Source: Saccharothrix espanaensis DSM 44229 (GTDB lineage: Bacteria > Actinomycetota > Actinomycetes > Mycobacteriales > Pseudonocardiaceae). From it: a stretch of DNA of 64,000 bases. The DNA is taken from positions 1,798,001-1,862,000 of the forward strand of contig NC_019673.1 in NCBI RefSeq assembly GCF_000328705.1, written 5' to 3'. The notes beneath the pieces are model-generated. The model ran no database searches, had not been told where the DNA came from, and saw only the letters and a list, made by a program, of their open reading frames with translations. The position numbers and the translations under genes are program-made. This document shows, in pieces, positions 26,752-36,514 of this stretch (positions are counted from its first letter, which is position 1; every line of letters starts with the position of its first letter).

Positions 26752-26758
26752 CCGGCGG

Positions 26759-27487
26759 CTAGTCGGTCCGGGTCGCCCGGTAGGCCTGGCGGGTGCGTTC
26801 GGTGTGCAGGGCCATGATGCGGCCGGCGGTGTCCGGGTCGTGGGCGCCGATCGCCTCGATCAGGTCGGCGTGCTCGGTCCACGCGTCCTGGCGGAAGGTC
26901 AGCGCCAGCGGCGCGTAGTACCAGCGGACGCGGCGGTCGACGGTGGCGATCAGGTCGGCCAGCACGGTGTTGCCGGACAGGCCGCTGATGGCCGCGTGCA
27001 GCGCCGCGTTGGCCGCCACCACGCCCGCCACGTCCTCGGCGGCCAGCGCCCGCAGGCCCGCCTGCTGGATCTCGGCCAGCCCGGCGACGTCCTGGGCGGT
27101 GGCGCGTTCGGCGGCGAGCTTGGCCGAGTGCGTCTCCAGCACGCCCCGGACGCTGAGCAGCTGGTCGGCTTCCTCGTCGGTCGGCGTGTGGACGAACGCG
27201 CCCTGCGCCGGGCGCAGGTCGACCCAGCCCTCGGTCTGGAGGCGTTGCAGCGCCTCGCGGACCGGCTGCCGGCTCACCCCGAGGTGCTCGGCCAGGTCGA
27301 TCTCCACCAGGTGTTGCCCCGGCTGGAGGGTGCGGTTCACGATGAGGTCCAGCAGGGCGTCGTAGACGGCCTCCCGCAGCGGTGCGGGCCGCGCCACCCG
27401 GCGGGCCGCGGCACCGCTGAGGGCATCACGGGCGGTTCGCCGCGCGGCGGCTCCCGCGCCGAGCGACGGTGACCTGGGCTGGCTCAC
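26759..27487 (-). CDS. GntR/FadR-family regulator with FCD domain
   Basis: A 242-residue regulator: winged helix at about 35-100 (HLGVSRQPVREALQRL) and an FCD ligand-binding domain after it, with metal-type residues (ETHSAKLAAER, HAAISGLSGN, HADLIEAIGAHD). GTG 27487 is chosen for the aaggaggg site just upstream; an in-frame ATG at 27532 lies inside a palindrome (27530-27547) that looks like its own operator. The usual targets are carboxylic-acid catabolism genes; none is next to it here. Confidence 0.84.
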   Translation of the reverse strand: MSQPRSPSLGAGAAARRTARDALSGAAARRVARPAPLREAVYDALLDLIVNRTLQPGQHLVEIDLAEHLGVSRQPVREALQRLQTEGWVDLRPAQGAFVHTPTDEEADQLLSVRGVLETHSAKLAAERATAQDVAGLAEIQQAGLRALAAEDVAGVVAANAALHAAISGLSGNTVLADLIATVDRRVRWYYAPLALTFRQDAWTEHADLIEAIGAHDPDTAGRIMALHTERTRQAYRATRTD

Positions 27488-27529
27488 GAGCCCTCCTTCG
27501 ACGGCAGGTGCGGCGGGCCCGGCTTTCAA

Positions 27530-27547
27530 CATACGGACTTCGGTATG
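27530..27547. promoter_or_regulatory. Palindromic operator candidate upstream of the FadR-type gene
   Basis: The 18-bp sequence catacggacttcggtatg is an inverted repeat matching at 7 of 9 positions (catac...gtatg perfect). GntR/FadR proteins bind such sites next to their own genes, so autoregulation is likely. Confidence 0.5.
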
Positions 27548-27969
27548 CAAAAAGCAGTCGCCCGTCCGGGGCGTAACCCCCAGGGTGTCCCAGGTCGCCG
27601 CCACCCGCATCAGGGGGCACGACCCCACCCAGCGGGTCCGGCTCCGCCGAGCGGTCGAGTGCCGGCCGGCCCCGCCAAGCGGGTCAGTGCACGCCCAGCA
27701 CGCCGGCCACTGCCCGGCCGCCTCGTGCTCGTCGGCCTCGTGCTCGTCGGCCTCGGCGTGCACGGTGCCGGGCAGGCGCGGCACCGGGCGCGGCGGCACG
27801 GTGCCCGGGTCGGCGGTGTCCAGCACCGCCTCGCCGTAGCTGCCCTCCAGCACCGCGTCGGGTCGGTCCCCGAGGCGCGCGACGGCTCCACCCTCGGCGG
27901 CCGGCGGCTGCTCGGCGACGTCCAGCAGCCGCCGGACACGGTCGGGCTCGGCCAGGCGGAGCGGGGGTG
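27548..27969 (-). other. Coding-like stretch with no recognised gene (possible remnant)
   Basis: Between the IclR stop and the FadR-type gene, one minus-strand frame is open throughout and strongly GC3-biased over about 27720-27970 (segments LRLAEPDRVRRLLDVAEQ and EGSYGEAVLDTADPG). It lacks a convincing start codon and degenerates into low-complexity HEADEHEA, encoded by a 15-bp tandem repeat at 27721-27750, before merging in frame with the regulator ORF. It may be the truncated start of a lost catabolic gene. I do not recognise the family. Confidence 0.35.
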
Positions 27970-28752
27970 TCAGCGGCCGAACTGGCGGAGCAGTTCGGTG
28001 ATGGTGTGCGCGCCGTGCAGCAGGGCCGTCACGACCTGGCGCTCGTGCTCCGGGTCGAGGCGGCCCAGCGGGACCGAGCAGCTCATCGCGTCCAGCACGG
28101 GCGTGCGGTAGGGCAGGGCGACCGCGAAGCAGCCCAGCCCCGGGGTGTTCTCCTCGCGTTCCTGCGCGTAGCCGGCCGCGCGGAACCCGGCCAGTTGGGC
28201 GTGCAGCGCGGCGCGGTCCACCACGGTGTTCGGGGTGAGCGGCGCGAGCCGGGTGGGCAGGATCGCGTCCACCTCCTGCGGGCCGCGCGCCGCGAGCAGC
28301 GCCTTGCCCGGCGACGTGGCGTGCGCGGGCAGCCGGCGGCCGACCCGCGACACCACTCGCAGGTGGTGCTCGGACTCGCGGCCGGCCAGGTAGACCACGT
28401 CCGAGCCGTCCAGCCGGGCCAGGTGCACCGTCTCGTCGATCTCCCGGCGGACCTGCTCCATGACCCGGATCGCGACCCGCACGACCGGGTCGTGGTCGAG
28501 GTAGGAGGTGCCGACGAGCAGGGCGCGCACACCGATGCCGTAGGTGCCGCGGGTCGGGTCGAGCTCGACCCAGCCCCGGGCCACGAGCGTCTGCAACAGC
28601 ATGTAGAGGCTCGACTTCGGGTAGCTCAGCTCGCGGTGCAGCTCGGTCAGCGTCAGCGGGCGCTCCGACGCCGACAGCACTTCGAGCAGTTCCACCGTCC
28701 GGTCCGCCGACTTAACCGCGTTCGGCCGAGCGGGTGACCCGGGTCCAGTCAT
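27970..28752 (-). CDS. IclR-family transcriptional regulator
   Basis: A 260-residue regulator with an N-terminal winged helix (SADRTVELLEVLSAS; SYPKSSLYMLLQTL) and a C-terminal GAF-like effector domain (RVGRRLPAHATSPGKALLA; GCFAVALPYRTPVLDAMSCS). ATG 28752 is used because ggagg lies 4 bp upstream; a GTG 10 codons earlier (28782) is possible. IclR proteins usually control an adjacent catabolic operon, but none is intact here; the coding-like remnant just downstream may be what is left of one. Confidence 0.86.
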   Translation of the reverse strand: MTGPGSPARPNAVKSADRTVELLEVLSASERPLTLTELHRELSYPKSSLYMLLQTLVARGWVELDPTRGTYGIGVRALLVGTSYLDHDPVVRVAIRVMEQVRREIDETVHLARLDGSDVVYLAGRESEHHLRVVSRVGRRLPAHATSPGKALLAARGPQEVDAILPTRLAPLTPNTVVDRAALHAQLAGFRAAGYAQEREENTPGLGCFAVALPYRTPVLDAMSCSVPLGRLDPEHERQVVTALLHGAHTITELLRQFGR

Positions 28753-29028
28753 CCGTCCTCCACAGAAGCGGTCCGGCAACACGCTCTCGACACGTCGCTA
28801 TGGCGATTCTTCCAGTCCGCACACGACGTTCACGACGACGACTCCGATTCACAGACATGAATGAGCGGCCACGTACGAGGGTGAGCGCGAAGGGCGCGGA
28901 GGGCCCGTGCACTGACGTGCGGTTGGAGGCCCTGCGTCGGGACGTGCGCGGGGCTCCGGGATCACCTGAACGGGTAACTGTCAAAAGGCGCGGGCAACCC
29001 GGTGTCCGAGTTGTTCCGTCCTCTGCAC

Positions 29029-29514
29029 ATGAGAAGCCTGGGAACCGCGATCGGTGCCGGCGCGCTGCTGCTCGTGCTCGTCGGCTGCGCATCGAACCAG
29101 CCCGCGCTCGACGCGGGCAACGGCGGCGGTCCGACGCTGACCACGTCGCCGTCCAACCCGCCCTCGTCGTCGGAGGACCCGGAGTTCCAGAGCCCGGTGC
29201 CACCCGGCGGCAAGGAGGTGCCGAAGGCGAAGCTCGACGCCTCGGCCGTGCCCGAGGGGACGCCGCAGACGGTGTGGACCGAGGGCGACGGCAGCACCCT
29301 GGGCCTGATCGGGCAGGAAGGCGGCTGCGGCAAGGCGAGCGTGGAGATCGCCGAGCAGACCGCGCAGGCGGTGAAGGTCGTCCTGGTGGAGACCACGCCG
29401 AAGGACGCGGAGGTCTGCACGATGGACATCCGCCACCCGCCGCTCACCGCGAAGCTGGAAGCCCCGTTGGGCGAGCGCTCGGTGGTGCTCAGCACGCGGC
29501 AGGACCAGAAGTAG
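29029..29514 (+). CDS. Lipoprotein, paralogue of the next gene
   Basis: A 161-residue lipoprotein (lipobox V-L-V-G-C near residue 22) with a Ser/Pro-rich linker and a C-terminal beta-rich domain: QEGGCGKASVEIAEQ, VKVVLVETTPKD, and LEAPLGERSVVLSTR. The second Cys pair (GGC...C near VCTMD) probably forms a disulphide. ATG 29029 gives the best signal peptide; GTG 29002 is possible. The same domain is found in the following lipoprotein, so the two arose by tandem duplication. Function unknown. Confidence 0.78.
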   Translation: MRSLGTAIGAGALLLVLVGCASNQPALDAGNGGGPTLTTSPSNPPSSSEDPEFQSPVPPGGKEVPKAKLDASAVPEGTPQTVWTEGDGSTLGLIGQEGGCGKASVEIAEQTAQAVKVVLVETTPKDAEVCTMDIRHPPLTAKLEAPLGERSVVLSTRQDQK

Positions 29515-29529
29515 CCCTCCCGGAGAAAA

Positions 29530-29558
29530 GGCGCCCGGCCGTGCCCCGGCCGGGCGCC
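29530..29558 (+). terminator. Terminator hairpin between the tandem lipoprotein genes
   Basis: A perfect 11-bp stem ggcgcccggcc / ggccgggcgcc with a 7-nt loop lies 16 bp after the first stop, so the two paralogues are probably separate transcription units. Confidence 0.72.
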
Positions 29559-29600
29559 GCCGCGTGCAACCCACCGGCCCTCCGACACCGTCCTACCGCC

Positions 29601-30119
29601 ATGAGGAACGTCAAGATCGCCGTGGCCCTCGCGGCGCTCGCCCTGACCGGCTGCACCGGCGGCGGCCCGGCGGGCGGCCCGTCCTCCACCACGTCCACCC
29701 CGCCGCCGACCTCGCTGCCGACGACGTCGTCACCCGCCACCACGCCGGGCACGACGTCCGCCGGCGGCACCCCACCGCCCCAGTCCAGCGCGCCGCCGCT
29801 GCCCGGCGCGGCGAGCCAGGTCCCCGTCGAGCGGGTGGACGCGAGCACCCTGTCCGACGCCTACCGGCGCGAGGCGTGGGTGTCCGCCGACGGCCGCACG
29901 CTTCAGGTGTTCAGCCTCGCCGGCGGCTGCAAGCGGGCCTCCGCCGAGGTGGTCGCCCAGGGCGCGGACCAGGTGCAGGTCGCGCTGGTCACCACCTACT
30001 ACCCGCCCAACGACGGGGTGTGCACGGAGGAGCTCTACAGCGTGCCGGTGGACGTGGTGCTGACCGCACCGCTGGGCGAGCGCCGGGTGGTGCTGGAAGC
30101 GCGCGAGCAGACCGGGTAG
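29601..30119 (+). CDS. Lipoprotein, paralogue of the previous gene
   Basis: A 172-residue lipoprotein (lipobox A-L-T-G-C, Cys near 18), followed by a long Pro/Thr/Ser linker (about residues 20-75) and a C-terminal domain matching its neighbour: SLAGGCKRASAEVVAQ, VQVALVTTYYPPN, VCTEELYSVPV and LTAPLGERRVVLEAR. The shared G-G-C and V-C-T cysteines suggest a conserved disulphide. The linker would let the domain reach through the cell wall. Function unknown. Confidence 0.78.
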   Translation: MRNVKIAVALAALALTGCTGGGPAGGPSSTTSTPPPTSLPTTSSPATTPGTTSAGGTPPPQSSAPPLPGAASQVPVERVDASTLSDAYRREAWVSADGRTLQVFSLAGGCKRASAEVVAQGADQVQVALVTTYYPPNDGVCTEELYSVPVDVVLTAPLGERRVVLEAREQTG

Positions 30120-30161
30120 TCCACCCCGGGTGGCCCGCCCGGATGATCTAGCCTCAGGCGC

Positions 30162-31049
30162 ATGTCGTTGCCGCCAGAGCTGCGCCAGAGCCTCGTGGAC
30201 CCGGACTTCTGGGCCATGTACTGCTTCGAGTCCGACGACGAGTACTTCGACCAGGACGAGCACGTCGCCCGGTTCGAGGTCGGCGGCGGGCACGCGCTGG
30301 ACCTGTCGGTCAGCGACGGCTACTTCGACCTCGGGATCCGCCCGGCCGACCGGGACGAGGCGATCAGCGTGGCGTGGGACGACCAGGCCCACCCGCACCC
30401 GCACGTGCTGCGCTGGGACGAGCTGGACCTGGTGTGCCGGGCCGCCGCGCTGACCGAGCCGGAGCTGCGCCACCCCGGTCCGGGCGTCGCGCTGCTGACC
30501 CGGTTCCTGGCGATCACCGACCCCGACGACGTGGACGTGGTCCGCGCCGCCGTGCACGGGGCGTTCACCGGCCTGCGCGGCCCGGACACCGAGGGTTTCT
30601 GGCCGGACGCGGAGGAACACGGCGTCGGCCCGGTCGACTTCCGCGACGACGGCGTGGTTTGGAGCCGTGACGAGGCCGGTGACCAGCGCGTCGACCAGGA
30701 CGAGGACCACGACGGGCCCGACCTCTACAGCACCCGCACGTCCGCCGCCGAGTCGGCGTTCCCCTGGGAGTTGTGGCGCTCACTGCTCGACCACGCCGAA
30801 CGCACCCTGGCCGCGGCGGTCGACCCGGCCTGGGCCGCCGCGCTCCCAGCGGACACCACCCCGGGCAACGCGGCCGAGGTCGCGCGGGCGTTGAAGGCCG
30901 CCGGGTGCGCCAACCGGATCGTGCTGCGCGCGCTCACCGACCCGGTGCACCCCGCCGAAACGGCCTGGGTGCTGGAACTGGTGACCGGGGCGCCGCGCGG
31001 CTCGCTGCTGCCCGAGGCCACGACCGACGCCCGCCACTGGTGGGCGTGA
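30162..31049 (+). CDS. Hypothetical protein, 295 residues, acidic
   Basis: A soluble, strongly acidic protein with no signal peptide or membrane segment. The N-terminal half is Asp/Glu/aromatic-rich (MYCFESDDEYFDQDEHVA; DLSVSDGYFDLGI) and the C-terminal half is helical (WRSLLDHAERTLAAAV). I recognise no family. TAGCCT at 30149-30154 lies 7 bp before the ATG, suggesting a leaderless transcript. It ends at a strong bidirectional terminator facing the fumarase gene. Confidence 0.75.
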   Translation: MSLPPELRQSLVDPDFWAMYCFESDDEYFDQDEHVARFEVGGGHALDLSVSDGYFDLGIRPADRDEAISVAWDDQAHPHPHVLRWDELDLVCRAAALTEPELRHPGPGVALLTRFLAITDPDDVDVVRAAVHGAFTGLRGPDTEGFWPDAEEHGVGPVDFRDDGVVWSRDEAGDQRVDQDEDHDGPDLYSTRTSAAESAFPWELWRSLLDHAERTLAAAVDPAWAAALPADTTPGNAAEVARALKAAGCANRIVLRALTDPVHPAETAWVLELVTGAPRGSLLPEATTDARHWWA

Positions 31050-31057
31050 GGTGAACA

Positions 31058-31096
31058 CCACCGAGGCCCCGCGCGACGACGGCGGGGCCTCGGTGG
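31058..31096. terminator. Strong bidirectional terminator
   Basis: A perfect 15-bp stem ccaccgaggccccgc (31058-31072) / gcggggcctcggtgg (31082-31096) with a 9-nt loop lies exactly between the convergent stops at 31049 and 31100. Confidence 0.85.
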
Positions 31097-31099
31097 GAG

Positions 31100-32767
<1,668 letters not shown>

Positions 32768-33279
32768 GTCGCGGGCTCCCTTGCGCGCTTCGGGTTCCGC
32801 CGAACCTATACCGCGCGCCGCACCGCGGTACCGCCGCGTCGGTGTGATTCGCGTCGTGCCGCCCGGAGAACCCGCAGGCCCGCCGGCGACCGTCGTGCCG
32901 CGGGCCGGTGTGCCACCGCCCGGAGTCGTGCGGCCCGGAGTGGGGCCCGGAGTGGGGCCCGGAGTGGGGCCCGGAGTGGGGCCCGGAGTGGGGCCCGGAG
33001 TGGGGCCCGGAGTGGGGCCCGGAAGTGCGGCCCGGAGTCGTGTGGGCGTGAGTCGTGTGGCGCGGAGTGCGGGCCGGAGAGGAGCGGGCCGGAGTCGCGC
33101 GCTGGGAGACCGGGGGCGGAAACGCGGAAGGCCGGGCCGGCCCCCGACCGCCCCGACCTTCCTCAGCGTGCGACAGCCTCCACGAAATGGGGTGGAGGCG
33201 TCGCAAGGCTCGTTGTAACTCGCGACCGTGCCGTGACTGGCGTCACAAGTCAACCCGGCTGAACGGGTGATGCGTCCGC
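32768..33279. other. Intergenic region between fum and sigB
   Basis: About 510 bp with no gene I can support. It contains the probable fum promoter (TAGGTT on the minus strand at 32808-32803), the 12-bp minisatellite described separately, and degenerate copies on both sides of it (about 32917-33110). The sigB-proximal end has only a weak acccg/cgggt hairpin (33253-33268). Confidence 0.5.
32937..33020. repeat. Minisatellite: seven perfect 12-bp repeats
   Basis: Seven head-to-tail copies of ggagtggggccc with no interruptions, flanked by degenerate copies. The unit is a multiple of 3, so long frames run through it, but the encoded Ser-Gly-Pro-His or Thr-Pro-Gly-Pro repeats are not attached to any plausible start. 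It lies about 170 bp upstream of the fumarase start. Confidence 0.92.
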
Positions 33280-34272
33280 TCAGCTCGCGTAGGCCCGCAG
33301 TTTCGCCGCCCGCTCGCCCTGCCGCAGCTTCGACATGACCTCGCGCTCGATCTGGCGGACCCGCTCGCGGGACAGGCCGAACAGCTTGCCGATCTGGTCC
33401 AGGGTGCGCGGCTGGCCGTCCTCCAGGCCGTAGCGCAGCCGGATCACCGACTGCTCCCGCTGGTCCAGCGTGGCCAGCACGCGGCGCAGGTCGTCCTGGA
33501 GCAGGCCGGAGATGACCGCGCTCTCCGCGTCGGTGGCGTCCGAGTCCTCGATGAAGTCGCCCAGCGGGGCGTCCTCCTCGGCGCCGACCGGCATGTCCAG
33601 GCTCACCGGGTCGCGCGCGTGGTCGAGCAGGTCGGAGACCTTCGCCGGGGTCAGCCCGGACTCCTTGGCCAGCTCGTCCGTGGTCGCCTCGCGGCCCAGC
33701 TGCTGGTGCAGGTCGCGCTTGATCCGCGCCAGCTTGTTGACCTGCTCCACCAGGTGGACCGGGAGCCGGATGGTGCGGCCCTGGTCGGCCATTCCCCGGG
33801 TGATCGCCTGCCGGATCCACCACGTCGCATAGGTGGAGAACTTGAAACCCTTGGTGTAGTCGAACTTCTCGACCGCGCGGATCAGACCCAGGTTCCCTTC
33901 CTGGATGAGGTCCAACAGCGGCATTCCACGGCCGGTGTATCGCTTCGCCAGCGAAACGACCAACCGCAGATTCGCTTCGAGGAGGTGGTTCTTTGCCACG
34001 TGGCCGTCACGCACCAGTGCGCGCAGTTCCTCGCGGCGCGTGGAGGCCGGGCCGGAACCCGTCTCCAGCATGTGCTGAGCGAAGACCCCCGCTTCGATCC
34101 GCTTGGCGAGTTCCACTTCCTCGGCCGCGGTCAGCAGCGCTGTCTTGCCGATGCCGTTCAGGTAGACCCGAACCAGGTCGGCGGCCGGTCCCTGGGCGTC
34201 GAGGTCCAACTCGGCGCTCGTGGTGATCGTGTCGTTCCCGACCTCGCGGTCGAGGACCCTCGGGACGGTCAT
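33280..34272 (-). CDS. sigB: Group 2 sigma-70 factor (SigB-like)
   Basis: A 330-residue principal-like sigma factor: region 1.2 ([18 protein letters not shown]), regions 2.1-2.4 ([30 protein letters not shown]), region 3 and region 4.2 ([20 protein letters not shown]). It lacks the long acidic/basic N-terminal extension of SigA found at 52 kb and matches SigB of mycobacteria or HrdD-type factors in length and locus. ggggagggag precedes the ATG. A SigH/SigR-type promoter lies about 95-120 bp upstream, suggesting induction by oxidative or heat stress. Confidence 0.9.
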   Translation of the reverse strand: MTVPRVLDREVGNDTITTSAELDLDAQGPAADLVRVYLNGIGKTALLTAAEEVELAKRIEAGVFAQHMLETGSGPASTRREELRALVRDGHVAKNHLLEANLRLVVSLAKRYTGRGMPLLDLIQEGNLGLIRAVEKFDYTKGFKFSTYATWWIRQAITRGMADQGRTIRLPVHLVEQVNKLARIKRDLHQQLGREATTDELAKESGLTPAKVSDLLDHARDPVSLDMPVGAEEDAPLGDFIEDSDATDAESAVISGLLQDDLRRVLATLDQREQSVIRLRYGLEDGQPRTLDQIGKLFGLSRERVRQIEREVMSKLRQGERAAKLRAYAS

Positions 34273-34365
34273 GGAAGCTCCCTCCCCCTTCGCGGGCTGG
34301 CAGTGCGGTCACGTGACCCGCGCTGCGCTGCGCGGTGTTGCCTTTCGGCCCCTGTCACTGGGGGA

Positions 34366-34392
34366 AACGTCGACCGGAGCGGAATGGTTCCC
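34366..34392 (-). promoter_or_regulatory. SigH/SigR-type promoter of sigB
   Basis: On the minus strand, GGGAACC (34392-34386) is followed after 16 bp by CGTT (34369-34366), matching the actinobacterial SigH/SigR consensus GGGAAYA-N16/17-CGTT. The predicted start lies near 34358, giving a leader of about 85 nt. In mycobacteria sigB is transcribed from the same class of promoter. Confidence 0.65.
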
Positions 34393-34439
34393 GTGTCCCC
34401 GATCAGGAAGACGTCACTGCCGTCACAGCGGTTGCGCGG

Positions 34440-34456
34440 CCAATCCTGAGGATTGG
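34440..34456 (-). terminator. Hairpin after dtd
   Basis: A perfect 7-bp stem ccaatcc/ggattgg with a 3-nt loop starts 12 bp after the dtd stop. No T-run follows, so it is a weaker terminator candidate. Confidence 0.5.
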
Positions 34457-34467
34457 CTGAGAAGGAT

Positions 34468-34893
34468 CTAGAGTTCCACCAACACGGTGAACGGACCGTC
34501 GTTGGCACTGCGCACCGACATCATCGCGCCGAACCGCCCGGTTTCCACGCGAGCGCCCTTCTGGCGCAGTTCCCGCACCACCGCGTCGACCAACGGTTCG
34601 GCGTGCTCCGGGCGGGCCGCGGCCGTCCACGATGGACGCCTGCCCTTCCTCGTCTCGCCGTAGAGCGTGAACTGGCTCACCACCAGCAGGGGCGCTCCGG
34701 TCGTGGCGCACGACTCCTCGTCCCGCAGCACGCGCAGCTCGTGCAGCTTGCGGGCCATCAGCGGGGCCTTCTCCGCCGTGTCGTCGACGTGGATGCCCAG
34801 CAGTACCAGCAGACCGGGCTCCTCGATCACGCCGACGCGCTGTCCGTCCACAGTCACCTCGGCCTCGGTGACGCGCGCCACGACCGCCCTCAC
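34468..34893 (-). CDS. dtd: D-aminoacyl-tRNA deacylase
   Basis: A 141-residue Dtd protein that hydrolyses D-aminoacyl (and mischarged glycyl) tRNA to prevent D-residue incorporation. The two active-site motifs are present: SQFTLYGETRKGRRPSW and the C-terminal NDGPFTVLVEL with the Gly-cisPro pair. GTG 34893 gives the standard VRAVVARVTEAEVTV start and normal length. It lies 34 bp downstream of the methyltransferase gene in the same direction and is probably co-transcribed. Confidence 0.92.
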   Translation of the reverse strand: MRAVVARVTEAEVTVDGQRVGVIEEPGLLVLLGIHVDDTAEKAPLMARKLHELRVLRDEESCATTGAPLLVVSQFTLYGETRKGRRPSWTAAARPEHAEPLVDAVVRELRQKGARVETGRFGAMMSVRSANDGPFTVLVEL

Positions 34894-34927
34894 GCGCGGC
34901 GCCCAGTGACGTAAAACACACCGGAGT

Positions 34928-36412
34928 TCATACCGGGACCACCATGCCGTGCCGGACCAGTTCGCGGACCACCGGCAGCGCCGCCTCGGCGAGCGCGTCG
35001 GCGTCGACGTCCTGCGCGTAGGCCAGCAGCGTGACGAGGTCCTCCAGCGCCAGCGCGCCCCGGAACCCGGCCAGCAGCCGCGCCGCGACCTCGTCCAGCT
35101 CGTGCTGCCAGCCGGGGCCGTCGGTGCGGTGCAGCCGGCGCACCACCGTGTCCCAGCCGTCCTCGGCCGGCGCGGACACCTCCTCCAGGACCACCGTCTC
35201 GGGCACGGTGAACCGGGTCCGCAGCAGCTCGTCGTTCGAGTGCCGCCGCAGCCACGCGACGCGGTCCAGCCACGCCGCCGACTCCGGACCCAGCGGGTCG
35301 TCGTAGGCGTGGCGCAGGTCTTCGCACACCACCTCGGGGTGCGCGGCGTCGGTGCGCCGCAACGTGACGAACCCGAACCCGACGCCCTCCACCTCGTTCT
35401 CGGCGAACCAGTCCAGCCACGCGTTCGCCTTGGCCCGGCCCTCGTCGGACCGGGGGTCCACGCCCGCGTCGCGCAGCCACGTGCCGACGTAGAGCGCCGG
35501 GTCGGCGACGTCGCGCTGCACGAACCAGGCGTCGACGTGCTTGGGCAGCCACCCGGCGACCCGGTCGGCCCAGTCCTCGCCCCGCCGGTGCACCCAGGAC
35601 GCCAACAGCTGGCCCACGCCGCCGTCGTTGAGGAACGCCGGGAGCTGCCGGACGACGAGCGCGCTCGCGTCGTCGCCGGCCAGCCCGGAGTCGCGGTACA
35701 CGTAGTCGACCCGGGGCGGCCCCACCACGAACGGCGGGTTGCACACGACCTGGTCGAACGTGCGGTTGCGCAGCGGCGCGAACCACTCGCCCTGCCGGAG
35801 TTCCACGTCCAGCCCGTTGAGCCGGAACGTGCCCTGCGCGAGCCGCAGCGCGCGCTCGGACAGGTCGGTCGCGGTGATCCGCTTCGCGTGCCGTGAGGCG
35901 TGCAGCGCCTGCACACCGCACCCGGTGCCGAGGTCGAGCAAGGTGTTTACCGGCCGCCGCGAGGTGGCCCGCGCCAGGCTGATCGACGCGTGGCCGACCC
36001 CCAGCACGTGGTCGGCGGGCACCGGGCCGCCGCGCTGGTCGGAGTCGAGGTCGGCGACGACCCACCACGAGCCGGTGTCGTCGCCGTAGGGCCGCACGTC
36101 CAGCCCGGCCCGCACCCGGTCGTGCGACGAGGTCAGCAGCCCGGCCCCGACCGCGTCCGCGACGTCGAGGCCGCCCAGGGCCTTGGCGACGGCGGCGGGC
36201 TCCTCGGCGTCACCGAGCAGGAACAGCCGGATCAGCGTGCCGAGTTCGCCCGCGTCCCGGCTCACCCGCCGCGCGGCCTCCGGCTCGCCGCGACCCAGTG
36301 CGGCGTGCGCCTGCGGGCCGAGGACGTCCAGGACCCCGTCGGCGTCGTACCCGGCCTTCAGGAATGCCCCGCGCAACCGCGCGGTCAGCTCAGTGGAGAG
36401 ATCAGGAAGCAC
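34928..36412 (-). CDS. SAM-dependent methyltransferase (HemK-like NPPF motif)
   Basis: A 494-residue protein with an N-terminal helical domain (about 1-110), a Rossmann methyltransferase core (motif I LLDLGTGCGVQALHAS at about 160; motif IV VVCNPPFVVG at about 230) and a long C-terminal extension. The N-P-P-F motif is typical of methyltransferases that modify planar amide or amine nitrogens (HemK/PrmC, N6-adenine). The GTG at 36412 is chosen because gggagga lies 7 bp upstream; GTG 36430 is a longer alternative. This gene type commonly sits near dtd and sigB in actinobacteria. The substrate is unknown. Confidence 0.83.
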   Translation of the reverse strand: MLPDLSTELTARLRGAFLKAGYDADGVLDVLGPQAHAALGRGEPEAARRVSRDAGELGTLIRLFLLGDAEEPAAVAKALGGLDVADAVGAGLLTSSHDRVRAGLDVRPYGDDTGSWWVVADLDSDQRGGPVPADHVLGVGHASISLARATSRRPVNTLLDLGTGCGVQALHASRHAKRITATDLSERALRLAQGTFRLNGLDVELRQGEWFAPLRNRTFDQVVCNPPFVVGPPRVDYVYRDSGLAGDDASALVVRQLPAFLNDGGVGQLLASWVHRRGEDWADRVAGWLPKHVDAWFVQRDVADPALYVGTWLRDAGVDPRSDEGRAKANAWLDWFAENEVEGVGFGFVTLRRTDAAHPEVVCEDLRHAYDDPLGPESAAWLDRVAWLRRHSNDELLRTRFTVPETVVLEEVSAPAEDGWDTVVRRLHRTDGPGWQHELDEVAARLLAGFRGALALEDLVTLLAYAQDVDADALAEAALPVVRELVRHGMVVPV

Positions 36413-36478
36413 CGCCGAATCCTCCCGCACCGGTCCGCCGCCGTCGCGCCGGCCGTGGTCACCGCTCTCGGCCCGCAG

Positions 36479-36512
36479 CGCACCCCCGGCACGGCGTCGG
36501 CGGCGGGGTGCG
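36479..36512 (-). terminator. Hairpin after the PucR-type gene
   Basis: cgcacccc (36479-36486) pairs perfectly with ggggtgcg (36505-36512), immediately after the stop codon at 36515 on the minus strand. Confidence 0.6.
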
Positions 36513-36514
36513 GG

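Noticed and set aside
32937..33020. CRISPR array
   Set aside because: The unit is 12 bp, directly contiguous with no spacers; no cas genes are present. It is a minisatellite.
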